Source of the DNA: Frankia umida
Lineage (GTDB): Bacteria > Actinomycetota > Actinomycetes > Frankiales > Frankiaceae
DNA: 64,000 nt
Reading direction: 5' to 3'
Assembly (NCBI RefSeq): GCF_023242945.1
Contig: NZ_JALKFT010000003.1
Coordinates: forward strand, 62,001-126,000
This document shows positions 31,746 through 39,943 of the stretch, piece after piece. How positions within the stretch are numbered: the first letter of the stretch is position 1; every line of letters begins with the position of its first letter. The notes beneath the pieces are model-generated. The model searched no databases. It worked only from the letters and a program-made list of their open reading frames with translations, and had not been told where the DNA came from. A program made the position numbers and the translations under genes.

Positions 31746-32810
31746 GTGATCACGATGGCGCTGTTCAACAACAAGGGTGGCGTCGGCAAGACCACCCTGG
31801 CCTACCATCTCGCGCACATGCTGCAACGGATGGGCCACCGGGTGCTCGCCGTCGATCTTGACCCGCAGGCCAACCTCACCGCGCAGTTCCTTGACGAGGA
31901 GGAGCTGACCATCCTGTGGGGCGAGCCGGAGGACACCGCGTCCTCGGCACCGAAACCCTTCGACCTCGACACGCGTACCCCCCGCACGAACCGGCACTCC
32001 GGCACGATGGCCAGCGCCATCGCGCCGATCATGGAGGGCGTCGGCGACGTCGACCTGATCACGCCGGTGACCATCGAGGACGGCCTGTGGCTGCTGCCGG
32101 GGGACGTCGAACTCAGCGTGTTCGAGGACCGGCTGTCCGCCGCCTGGCCGAACAGCTTCCTCGGCAAGGATGTCGCAGCCCTGCGCACCACCACCGCGCT
32201 GCACCGCGCCATCGAGAACGGTGCCCGCGCGGTCGGCGCCGAGATCGTGCTGATCGACGTCGGCCCCAACCTGGGTGCGATCAACCGCGCGGCGTTGCTG
32301 TCCGCGGACACCGTCCTCATGCCGATCGCCGCCGACCTGTTCTCCCTGCGCGGTCTGCGTAACCTCGGCCCGACCCTGCGGGACTGGCGTTCGACCTGGC
32401 AGGGGACCGTGCTGCCGAAGGTCCCCGAGCGGATCGCGGCGCCACGCGGCCTGATGATGCCGATCGGCTACATCGTGATGCAGCCGCCCACCCGCGCCGA
32501 CCGGCCCGCGAAGTCCCACGACCGGTGGCTCGACCGCATCCCCGAGGTCTTCTCGACCTCGGTGCTGGGCGCCGGTCATCCCGACGCGCATGATCGGTCC
32601 TTCGAGATCGCCACCATGCGCAACTACGCCAACCTGGTCCCGCTGGCCCACGACGCCCGCAAGCCCATGTTCGAGCTGCGCGCCGGTGACGGCGCCCTCG
32701 GCGGCACCCAGACCGCCGTCCGCCGCTGCTACACCGACTTCCGCGACCTGGCCCTCAAGGTCCGCGCCCGCCTCGCCTACATCGACCCCACCCTGCGCAT
32801 CCCCACCTGA
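31746..32810 (+). CDS. Orphan ParA-family ATPase
   Basis: The 354-residue protein has the deviant Walker A FNNKGGVGKTT near its N-terminus, LAVDLDPQANLTAQF and the Walker B-like IVLIDVGPNLGAINRA, followed by a long C-terminal region with HDRSFEIATMRNYANLVPLA. No ParB or parS-type partner lies beside it, so it is probably not the chromosomal segregation ParA but an MRP/ParA-like positioning ATPase. GTG 31746 is used; ATG 31755 is three codons in. Confidence 0.85.
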   Translation: MITMALFNNKGGVGKTTLAYHLAHMLQRMGHRVLAVDLDPQANLTAQFLDEEELTILWGEPEDTASSAPKPFDLDTRTPRTNRHSGTMASAIAPIMEGVGDVDLITPVTIEDGLWLLPGDVELSVFEDRLSAAWPNSFLGKDVAALRTTTALHRAIENGARAVGAEIVLIDVGPNLGAINRAALLSADTVLMPIAADLFSLRGLRNLGPTLRDWRSTWQGTVLPKVPERIAAPRGLMMPIGYIVMQPPTRADRPAKSHDRWLDRIPEVFSTSVLGAGHPDAHDRSFEIATMRNYANLVPLAHDARKPMFELRAGDGALGGTQTAVRRCYTDFRDLALKVRARLAYIDPTLRIPT

Positions 32811-32898
32811 CCCGCGCCGATCCACGCCGGCCACCTGACCTGCGTCGGCGTCCCCCTGACCCGCGCTGATCTGCGCTGACCTGGGCCGGGGTGCCCGG

Positions 32899-33342
32899 TC
32901 AGTCGTGTGGTGGGGCGGAGCGGCGATCCCGTTTGGTCGCGGAACGCTGCTTCTTGGCCTTCAGGCGACGTTCGACGGAGCCGCGGGACGGCTTGGTCGC
33001 CCGGCGCGGCCGCGGCGGGCGGGAGGTCGCGGTGCGCAGGGCGTCCACCAGGCGTTCGAGTGCGGCCTCGCGGTTACGCAGCTGCGAACGGTGTTCGCTG
33101 GCGACGACGGTGAGGACCCCGCCGTGCAACCGGCCGGCGAGCCGGATCAGGGCACGTTCGCGGGCCACCTCCGGGATGGACGGCGAGCCGGCGACGTCGA
33201 AGGCCAGTTCGACCCGCGAGTCGGAGGTGTTGACCGACTGGCCACCTGGCCCGGACGAACGCGAGTAGCGCCAGTTCAGCTCATCCGCGGGCAGCACGAA
33301 CCCCGGTTGAATCGAGATCTCCCGGGGCAGCATGCCCTTCAT
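32899..33342 (-). CDS. arfB: ArfB/YaeJ-type ribosome rescue peptidyl-tRNA hydrolase
   Basis: The 147-residue protein carries the release-factor GGQ motif at residues 33-35 (RSSGPGGQSVNTSDSRVEL) and a Lys/Arg-rich C-terminal tail (SVERRLKAKKQRSATKRDRR), the element that enters the empty mRNA channel in ArfB. It lacks RF1/RF2 decoding domains. It should hydrolyse peptidyl-tRNA on stalled ribosomes lacking a stop codon. It is monocistronic. Confidence 0.92.
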   Translation of the reverse strand: MKGMLPREISIQPGFVLPADELNWRYSRSSGPGGQSVNTSDSRVELAFDVAGSPSIPEVARERALIRLAGRLHGGVLTVVASEHRSQLRNREAALERLVDALRTATSRPPRPRRATKPSRGSVERRLKAKKQRSATKRDRRSAPPHD

Positions 33343-33388
33343 GGTGCCCGACCCGGGGCCATCCGTCAGCTGACTTGCGACCGGATGG

Positions 33389-33535
33389 TCAGTGCGGGGT
33401 CGCGGCGGTACCGGCGGTGGAGGTGGCCTCGCGCCACAGGTCGATCTCCTCGCCGCCGCGGGAGCGCCGCCGGGCGGCGGTCAGGGCCGCACCGGCTCCT
33501 GCCAGCAGCGCCAGCACTGTCACCTTGCGCGCCAT
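33389..33535 (-). CDS. Small membrane protein with DLWREAT tail
   Basis: The 48-residue protein starts at ATG 33535, preceded by GGGGAG; the longer upstream frame is rejected. It has one hydrophobic N-terminal segment (VTVLALLAGAGAALTAARRR) and the C-terminal pattern EEIDLWREAT. Similar one-helix proteins with DLW-x-EAT tails are common in actinobacteria and have no known function. Confidence 0.75.
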   Translation of the reverse strand: MARKVTVLALLAGAGAALTAARRRSRGGEEIDLWREATSTAGTAATPH

Positions 33536-33650
33536 GTCGACTCCCCTCGTCCGGCCCGCCATCGGCCGCCTGCAGCCGTGGGTGCCACTGTTCGCGACGT
33601 CCTCCACGGTATCCCGCCCATCCCGGAAGGCACGTCCAAGCAGCGGATTC

Positions 33651-34604
33651 TCAGCGTCGAAGCAGGCCGCGCAGCCGGGAGCGCGCCGGCCAGGACCGCG
33701 GCGGGCTGGTCACCTCGTAGGCGGGAAAGGCGCGTTCGGCGACGTCCACCAGCATCGCGACGTCGATCGGACGCAGGACAACCCCGGCGGAAAGGACATA
33801 GTCGGCCACACCGGACGCGGGTAGCAGCAGGACGCCGTCGATCAGGGCGAGCCCGGCCGGCACCTCGGCCCGGGCGAATCCGACCACCGGCTGCACCTCG
33901 AGCTGCCAACCCGCCGGTAGTTCGCCGAGCAGCTGGGCGGTGGCCTCCTCGCCCATCCACGCGACCAGGCCCAGCATGGCCCGAAGGGGCACCTTGCCAG
34001 CCCAGACGCCGGCGGCGTTCTGCCGGACGGGGCCCTCGTGGGCGTCGGTCTCGATCACCCACGCGCCGGACGGACCGATCACCAGATGGTCGATGTTGCT
34101 CGCCGAATCCGCCAGGGCCCGGTCGTGCAGCACCGTGTAACCGGCGCGGACCAGGCGGTCGAGCGCCCGGGCGGTGCTGCGTTCGGCCTCGGCGTCCTGG
34201 CGCCATGCCTCGATCTCGGGTGGGGTCCGCAGGAACCGCACCGCCGCGACCACCCCGACGACCAGCGCCGCGACAACGCCGAGCTGGGCGACCACCCCCG
34301 TGGGCAGCCCGACGAGGGCGCAGAGCACCACCACGACCAGGACCGCCGCCACGGCGATGCCGCCCGCGACGACGCAGAAGCGCCGCCGGTGGTCGGCCCG
34401 CTCGGCGCAGTACAACTCCCGGCGCCGCAGGTACTCGGCCATGGCCGAACGTCCCGCTGACTGTCGGTCGGACACGTCCGCGGTCACCACCTCCCGGCGC
34501 CGTCTCGACGCCGCTGGGTTCGGCGCTTGCCTCCGGTCCGGAACCGGGCCGGCCCGCAGGCGATTACGCCACGCAACCGGCTTGTGGGCCATCCCGGTCA
34601 CCAT
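33651..34604 (-). CDS. NERD-domain membrane protein
   Basis: The protein has two adjacent transmembrane segments (CVVAGGIAVAAVLVVVVLCA and GVVAQLGVVAALVVGVVAAV), then a NERD (nuclease-related) domain: STARALDRLVRAGYTVLHDR, SNIDHLVIGPSGAWVIETDA, with the D...E/T-x-A catalytic-like pattern. NERD domains resemble Holliday-junction resolvase folds; the function of membrane versions is unknown. The start is uncertain: ATG 34604 gives 317 residues, but an internal start near the first helix is possible. Confidence 0.82.
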   Translation of the reverse strand: MVTGMAHKPVAWRNRLRAGPVPDRRQAPNPAASRRRREVVTADVSDRQSAGRSAMAEYLRRRELYCAERADHRRRFCVVAGGIAVAAVLVVVVLCALVGLPTGVVAQLGVVAALVVGVVAAVRFLRTPPEIEAWRQDAEAERSTARALDRLVRAGYTVLHDRALADSASNIDHLVIGPSGAWVIETDAHEGPVRQNAAGVWAGKVPLRAMLGLVAWMGEEATAQLLGELPAGWQLEVQPVVGFARAEVPAGLALIDGVLLLPASGVADYVLSAGVVLRPIDVAMLVDVAERAFPAYEVTSPPRSWPARSRLRGLLRR

Positions 34605-34842
34605 TCCATCGAATGCACAACACCGACAGGGTCATAACGCCAGAGTCGTGACAGGGTCAGGGTGTGGAATATGCGAGAGAGAACCACGTTGAACCCACAT
34701 CTATACCACCCATCGCCAAGGTCGCCGAGACGACACCACGTGGCCCACTCGGATAGTCGGCGCTGTCGATGGGGAGGAGACAACCCAACAACCACCGTCG
34801 AGCGCGGCGCCGACGGTCGCCGCACCCCGAAGGAGCCGCAGG

Positions 34843-36339
34843 ATGCCAGGTCACGCGCCATCTCGGGCGGCGGGCAACGAGGACATCGCACCGCATCACC
34901 ACGGTCCGGTCGACCCCACCGTCCCGCTCGGTGACGAACCGCTCGACCGTGCCGGGGTTGTCTCCTTTGCACTCGCCTGCGTGACGCCGCCCACCGCTTC
35001 CCGCGAAGAACGGGACGAGACGGTGGGAATCGAGACCGAGTGGTTCGTGGTCGATCGTCGGGCCGTCGACCGTCCCGTCCCACCGGAGCGCACCGGACGT
35101 GCCCTCGCCGCGATCGCCCACGCGCCGGCCGACACCACGCAGGACGCCGGCGATGCCGGCGGCAAGGGCAGCCCCGGTGACGCGGGGGGCGCGGATCTCG
35201 TCGGAACGGTGCTGCCAGGTGGCAGCCGACTCACCTTCGAACCTGGTGGCCAGCTGGAGTTGTCCGGCCCGCCGGCGGCGCTGTCCGCGGCCCTCGCGGC
35301 GACCGCCGCCGACCTGCGGCTGGTCCGCGCCGCCCTGGCGCAGGACGGCCTCGCCCTGATCGGCATGGGCACCGATCCGCTGCGCGCCGGGATCTGCCAG
35401 ACCACCGCGTCCCGCTATGCGGCGATGGGTGATCACTTCCGGGCCGGCGGGGGCGCGGCCGGGGAGGCGATGATGTTCTCGACGGCGTCCGTCCAGGTCA
35501 ACCTGGACCTTGGGGCGGACCCGGTCGACGCCGAGCGGCGTTTCCAGCTCGCCCACACCGTCGGACCGGTGCTGACAGCCATGTTCGCCGCCTCGCCCGC
35601 GCTCGCCGGGCGGCGCACCGGCTGGCACTGCACCCGGCAGTCGATCTGGGCCGGTATCGATGCCAGCCGCACCGGCTCCGTGCTCGACATACCCCCCGAC
35701 ACCGACTCCGGTCTCGCCGCCCGCTGGGCCCGCTACCTGCTGGCCGCCCCGCTGATGATGACCGCGATCCCGGGCCGGCGGGACGCGGACGGTCACCGGG
35801 CGGACCATGAGGAGCACTTCGTCGCGTCCACCGCGGGCCACACCCTCGCCGACTGGCTCGACGGGCACGGTCCCGTCGACCGTCCGCCCACGGTGGACGA
35901 CCTCCGCTACCACGCGACGACGCTGTTCCCGCCGGTCCGGCCGCGGGGCTGGTGGGAGATCCGCTACCTGGACGCGCAGCCGGGGGACGGCTGGCAGGTG
36001 GCGGTGGCGGTGACCACGGCGTTGCTCACCGACCCGGCCGCCAGCGCCGGCGCGGCCGTGGCCTGCGAACCGGTGACCCGACACTGGTCGACCGCCGCGA
36101 CGGTCGCGATGGGCGACCCGGCGCTGGCCCGGGCCGGCGCCGACTGTCTGGCCCTCGCCGTGGACGCCCTGCGCCGCGCCGGCTCCACCCAGGAGCTCCT
36201 CGGTGCCGTCGAACGATTCGCCCAGCGGTACACGCTGCGCGGCCGCTGCCCGGCGGACGACCTGTCCGAGCGGCTGGCCCAGAACGGCCCGGCCGGTCTG
36301 CTGCGGGAGGAGGCCCAGTCGTGCGTCCCGGCCGCCTGA
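34843..36339 (+). CDS. egtA: EgtA, glutamate-cysteine ligase for ergothioneine
   Basis: The 498-residue enzyme makes gamma-glutamylcysteine, the sulfur donor for EgtB. Signatures are VGIETEWFVVD near residue 62, RLTFEPGGQLELSGPP, and MMFSTASVQVNLDLG with RGWWEIRYLDAQPGDGW in the second half. GGAG lies eight bases before the ATG. It overlaps egtB by 19 bases, as first gene of the egtABCD operon, with a divergent promoter region shared with the NERD gene. Confidence 0.94.
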   Translation: MPGHAPSRAAGNEDIAPHHHGPVDPTVPLGDEPLDRAGVVSFALACVTPPTASREERDETVGIETEWFVVDRRAVDRPVPPERTGRALAAIAHAPADTTQDAGDAGGKGSPGDAGGADLVGTVLPGGSRLTFEPGGQLELSGPPAALSAALAATAADLRLVRAALAQDGLALIGMGTDPLRAGICQTTASRYAAMGDHFRAGGGAAGEAMMFSTASVQVNLDLGADPVDAERRFQLAHTVGPVLTAMFAASPALAGRRTGWHCTRQSIWAGIDASRTGSVLDIPPDTDSGLAARWARYLLAAPLMMTAIPGRRDADGHRADHEEHFVASTAGHTLADWLDGHGPVDRPPTVDDLRYHATTLFPPVRPRGWWEIRYLDAQPGDGWQVAVAVTTALLTDPAASAGAAVACEPVTRHWSTAATVAMGDPALARAGADCLALAVDALRRAGSTQELLGAVERFAQRYTLRGRCPADDLSERLAQNGPAGLLREEAQSCVPAA

Positions 36340-37805
36340 CCGAGCCCCCCTCCGAACCCAACCTGCACGACCCCGACCACGACCACGCCCCCGAGCCGCG
36401 CGACCCCGAGGCGCGAGGCTTCGAGGCGCGAGGCTTCGAGGCGCGAGGCTTCGAGCCGCGAGGCTTCGAGCCGCGCGACCCTGACCTGCGGACGCGGGTG
36501 GTCAGCGAGTTGGAGGCCGTCCGACGGCGTTCGCTGGCGTACACCGACGTCGACGAGGACGAGCTCGTCCGCCAGCATTCGCCGTTGATGTCGCCCCTGG
36601 TCTGGGATCTGGCGCATATCGGCAACTACGAGGATCTCTGGCTGGTCCGGGCGCTCGGCCAGGCGGCCGCGACCCGGCCGGGCCTCGACGGCGTCTACGA
36701 CGCGTTCCGCCACGACCGGGCCAGCCGGGCCCGCCTGTCCCTGCTCGGCCCGGAGGGCTCCCGGGCCTACCTGCGTGAGGTCCGCGCCCGCGCGTTCGAG
36801 CTGCTCGACCACCTCGACCCGGCGCTGGCGCACGGCGACGACGGCACCCGGGCGAGGCTGCTGACCGGCGGGTTCGTCTACGGCATGGTCATCCAGCACG
36901 AACATCAGCACGACGAGACGATGCTGGCCACCCACCAGCTGCGGATCGGCGCCGCGCTGCTCGCCGCGGGCCTGCCGGCACCACCGGGTCGGCCGGTGGC
37001 GCGACGCGAGGTGCTGGTGCCGGCAGGACCGTTCACCTTCGGCACCAGCGACGATCCCTGGGCGTACGACAACGAACGCCCCGCCCACCGGGTGGACCTG
37101 CCCGCGTTCTGGATCGACACCCTCCCGGTCAGCAACCGCGCGCAGCTCGCCTTCCTCGAGGCCGGCGGCTACGACGACGAGCGGCTGTGGTCGAGCGCCG
37201 GGTGGGACTGGCGCCAGCGGGAGGGACTCACCGCCCCGGCGTTCTGGTGGCGCGACGGCGACACCTGGCTACGGCGTCGGCTCGGCCATGTCGAACCGGT
37301 GCCCCTGGACGAGCCCGTCCAACATGTGTGCTGGTACGAGGCCGAGGCACACGCCCGCTGGGCCGGTCGACGGCTACCCACCGAAGCCGAGTGGGAGAAG
37401 GCCGCCGCCCACGACCCGGCAACCGGACGTTCACACCGCTATCCATGGGGTGATACCGCGCCGACTCCGGACCGTGCCAACCTGGGGCATCGCACGAGCG
37501 GCCCCGCACCGTTGGGGGCCTACCCCGCGGGTGCGAGTCCCTGCGGAGCCGAGCAGATGATCGGGGACGTGTGGGAATGGACGGCCAGCGGCTTCACACC
37601 CCACCCGGGTTTCCGCTCCCATCCCTACCGCGAGTACAGCGAGGTCTTCTTCCCGAAGGACGGGGAGTCGTCCGCGTTCCGGGTCCTGCGCGGTGGCAGT
37701 TGGGCGACCGGCGCACCGGCCTGCCGGGCCACCTTCCGCAACTGGGACTACCCGATCCGGCGCCAGATCTTCGCCGGTTTCCGGTTGGCCCGCGACGCCG
37801 ACTGA
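36321..37805 (+). CDS. egtB: EgtB, hercynine oxygenase (iron-dependent sulfoxide synthase)
   Basis: EgtB joins gamma-glutamylcysteine to hercynine. The N-terminal DinB-like part has PLVWDLAHIGNYEDLWLVRA and the iron-ligand motif IQHEHQHDETML (HxxxHxH type). The C-terminal part is the FGE-sulfatase domain (RRLPTEAEWEKAA, QMIGDVWEWTASGF, RVLRGGSWATGA, IFAGFRLARD). GTG 36321 sits inside the egtA end with GGGAGGAGG upstream; the product is 494 residues. The N-terminus contains an expanded G-F-E-A/P-R pentapeptide repeat unlike the rest of the family. Confidence 0.95.
   Translation: MRPGRLTEPPSEPNLHDPDHDHAPEPRDPEARGFEARGFEARGFEPRGFEPRDPDLRTRVVSELEAVRRRSLAYTDVDEDELVRQHSPLMSPLVWDLAHIGNYEDLWLVRALGQAAATRPGLDGVYDAFRHDRASRARLSLLGPEGSRAYLREVRARAFELLDHLDPALAHGDDGTRARLLTGGFVYGMVIQHEHQHDETMLATHQLRIGAALLAAGLPAPPGRPVARREVLVPAGPFTFGTSDDPWAYDNERPAHRVDLPAFWIDTLPVSNRAQLAFLEAGGYDDERLWSSAGWDWRQREGLTAPAFWWRDGDTWLRRRLGHVEPVPLDEPVQHVCWYEAEAHARWAGRRLPTEAEWEKAAAHDPATGRSHRYPWGDTAPTPDRANLGHRTSGPAPLGAYPAGASPCGAEQMIGDVWEWTASGFTPHPGFRSHPYREYSEVFFPKDGESSAFRVLRGGSWATGAPACRATFRNWDYPIRRQIFAGFRLARDAD
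36408..36467 (+). repeat. In-frame 15-base tandem repeat in egtB
   Basis: Four consecutive 15-base units (GAG[GC]CGCGAGGCTTC) encode repeated EARGF/EPRGF pentapeptides, with a truncated fifth unit following. Because the unit is a multiple of three, copy number can change without breaking the frame. The segment lies between the EgtB start and its first domain. Confidence 0.9.
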
Positions 37806-37824
37806 CGACCCGAGGGAGCCGACG

Positions 37825-38790
37825 GTGTGTCGTCATCTCGCCTGGATCGGTGCTGCCCGCACGCTCGCCGAACTCACGATGGCACGGCCGCACGGCCTGC
37901 TGCGTCAGTCCTGGGCGCCGCGGCGGATGCGGCACGGCACGATCAACGCCGACGGTTACGGTGTCGGCTGGTACGCCCCGCGGCTACGCGCCGGGCCGGC
38001 CCGCTACCGCCGAGCGGTTCCGATGTGGACGGACGCCTCCTACGCGTCGATGGCCGGGGTGATCGCCTCGGGTTGCGTGCTGGCCGCCGTGCGCAGCGCG
38101 AGCGTCGGCATGCCGGTCGAGGAGTCCGCGACCGCTCCCTTCACCGACGGCACCCGGCTGCTCAGTCACAACGGCCGGGTGGACCCCGCCGCCGTCCGCA
38201 CCCTGCTCGCGCGGCATCCCGAGGCCCCCGCACCCGATTCCGCCTGCGACTCGGCGCTGCTGGCCGCGCTGGTCTGGGAGCACGCCGCACGTCAGCCCCT
38301 GGCCGACGCCGTCGCCCGGGTGGTGACCGCCCTCGGCGACGCCGGCCTCGCCGACTCCCGCCCCGGCGCCCTACGCCCCTGGGCCGGCGACTGGACGACC
38401 CCGCCCCCAGCCCCAGCCCCACCAGCTCCGCCGGGCCCGCCGGCCGCACCGGCGGCGTCCGGGTCGCCGCGATCAGATGGAGCGGACCGGCCGTCAGCGG
38501 CTCGCCTCAATCTGGTGGTAACCGATGGAACCCAGCTCGTCGCGACCGCCTGGGGAGAGACCCTCGTCTATCGGATCGAGGAGGACGGTGTCCTCGTCGC
38601 GAGTGAGCCGGATGACGATGGGGCAGGCTGGATCGAGGTTCCCGACCACTACCTATTGGTGGCCGACACGCGCAAAGTCACTCTTCGTAGCTTGACCAGC
38701 GGAGATGGCTACTGTGGGTTGCACACCGTCGATGGAGGACGCCACGATGACACCGAGCACTCCGACGACCGCCCCCGCCGGGACGGCTGA
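37825..38790 (+). CDS. egtC: EgtC, gamma-glutamyl-hercynylcysteine sulfoxide amidohydrolase
   Basis: The GTG at 37825 (GGGAG seven bases upstream) is followed by Cys as residue 2 (MCRHLAWIG), the N-terminal nucleophile of class II glutamine amidotransferase folds exposed after Met removal. TINADGYGVGWY and GTRLLSHNGRVDP are the other family motifs. EgtC removes glutamate from the EgtB product. A Pro/Ala-rich insert lies at about residues 190-225. It overlaps egtD by 44 bases. Confidence 0.94.
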   Translation: MCRHLAWIGAARTLAELTMARPHGLLRQSWAPRRMRHGTINADGYGVGWYAPRLRAGPARYRRAVPMWTDASYASMAGVIASGCVLAAVRSASVGMPVEESATAPFTDGTRLLSHNGRVDPAAVRTLLARHPEAPAPDSACDSALLAALVWEHAARQPLADAVARVVTALGDAGLADSRPGALRPWAGDWTTPPPAPAPPAPPGPPAAPAASGSPRSDGADRPSAARLNLVVTDGTQLVATAWGETLVYRIEEDGVLVASEPDDDGAGWIEVPDHYLLVADTRKVTLRSLTSGDGYCGLHTVDGGRHDDTEHSDDRPRRDG

Positions 38791-39829
38791 GCCCGTGGAC
38801 TCGACCACTGTTCCACGTGAATCCGTCACCGCTGGCCCCGGTCTGACCGTGCAACGGCACGTCCGCGAGAACGACCGGATCTCCGCACTCTCCCGTGACG
38901 TCCTCACCGGGTTGTCGTCCCCGCCGCGCACCCTCCCGCCGAAGTGGTTCTACGACGCCCACGGCGGCCTCCTCTTCGAGGAGATCACCCGGCTGCCGGA
39001 GTACTACCCCACCCGGTGTGAACGGGCGATCCTCGAGCTGCACGCCGCCGACATCGCCGCCGCCAGCCCGGTGGACACCCTGATCGAACTCGGCTCCGGC
39101 AGTTCGGCGAAGACCCGACTGCTCCTGGACGCGCTGCGCGACACCGGCACCCTGCGCCGCTTCGTCCCCTTCGATGTGGACGAGACGTCGCTGACCAGCG
39201 CGGGGGAGGCGATCCTCGCCGACTATCCGGGGCTGTCCGTGCTGGCCGTGGTCGGCGATTTCGAACGGCACCTGGCGCAGCTGCCCACCGGCGGGCGCCG
39301 CCTCATCGCCTTCCTCGGTGGCACCATCGGCAATCTGCATCCCGCGGCCCGCCACAAGTTCCTGACCGCGCTGCGCGACCAGGCGGGCCCCGGCGACGCG
39401 CTGCTGCTCGGTACCGACCTGGCCAAGGACCCGGATCGGCTGGTAGCCGCCTACGACGACGGTGCCGGCGTGACCGCCGCGTTCAACCGCAACATCCTCA
39501 CAGTGATCAACCGCGAGCTCGATGCGGACTTCGACATCCGCGGCTTCGCGCACATCGCGGTGTGGAACGCCGCCGACTCGTGGATCGAGATGCGGCTGCG
39601 CGCCGTGCGCGACCAGCGGGTCACCATCAGGGCGCTGAAGCTCAGCATCGACTTCACCCGGGGCGAGGATGTGCTGACCGAGATCAGCGCCAAGTTCGTC
39701 CCGGCGGGCCTGGACGCCGAGCTCCAGCAGGCCGGCTGGGCGTGCGCGGCCCGGTGGACCGACCCCGACGGCGCCTTCGCGCTCACCCTCGCCACCCCGG
39801 CCTCGCCACCCGCCGCCGCCCCGATCTGA
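38747..39829 (+). CDS. egtD: EgtD, histidine N-alpha-methyltransferase
   Basis: EgtD converts histidine to hercynine with three SAM. The 360-residue protein has PKWFYDAHGGLLFEEITRLP and EYYPTRCERAIL, then the SAM-binding TLIELGSGSSAKTRLLL, FDVDETSL, and FLGGTIGNLHP. ATG 38747 is chosen because GGAGG lies eight bases upstream; two earlier in-frame ATGs (38705, 38735) lie within egtC. It is the last gene of the operon, followed by a strong terminator. No egtE lyase follows. Confidence 0.95.
   Translation: MTPSTPTTAPAGTAEPVDSTTVPRESVTAGPGLTVQRHVRENDRISALSRDVLTGLSSPPRTLPPKWFYDAHGGLLFEEITRLPEYYPTRCERAILELHAADIAAASPVDTLIELGSGSSAKTRLLLDALRDTGTLRRFVPFDVDETSLTSAGEAILADYPGLSVLAVVGDFERHLAQLPTGGRRLIAFLGGTIGNLHPAARHKFLTALRDQAGPGDALLLGTDLAKDPDRLVAAYDDGAGVTAAFNRNILTVINRELDADFDIRGFAHIAVWNAADSWIEMRLRAVRDQRVTIRALKLSIDFTRGEDVLTEISAKFVPAGLDAELQQAGWACAARWTDPDGAFALTLATPASPPAAAPI
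38809..38824. promoter_or_regulatory. parS-like site inside egtD
   Basis: TGTTCCACGTGAATCC matches the parS consensus at 13 of 16 positions and keeps the CACGTG centre. It lies in the disordered N-terminal coding part of egtD, where codon choice is flexible. It is weaker than the site at 7195. Confidence 0.35.
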
Positions 39830-39901
39830 CCGGCCGGCCACGGCTCCCCGCACCGGACCTGCCCGGGCACTCGCCGACTCGTTCGGCCTGCCGGGCTGGT
39901 G

Positions 39902-39933
39902 GGTGGGGCCCGCCTGACCGGGCGGGCCCCACC
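39902..39933. terminator. Bidirectional terminator between egtD and ilvD
   Basis: A perfect 13-base stem GGTGGGGCCCGCC (39902-39914) / GGCGGGCCCCACC (39921-39933) with a six-base loop separates the converging genes. Confidence 0.8.
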
Positions 39934-39943
39934 AGGATCAGGA

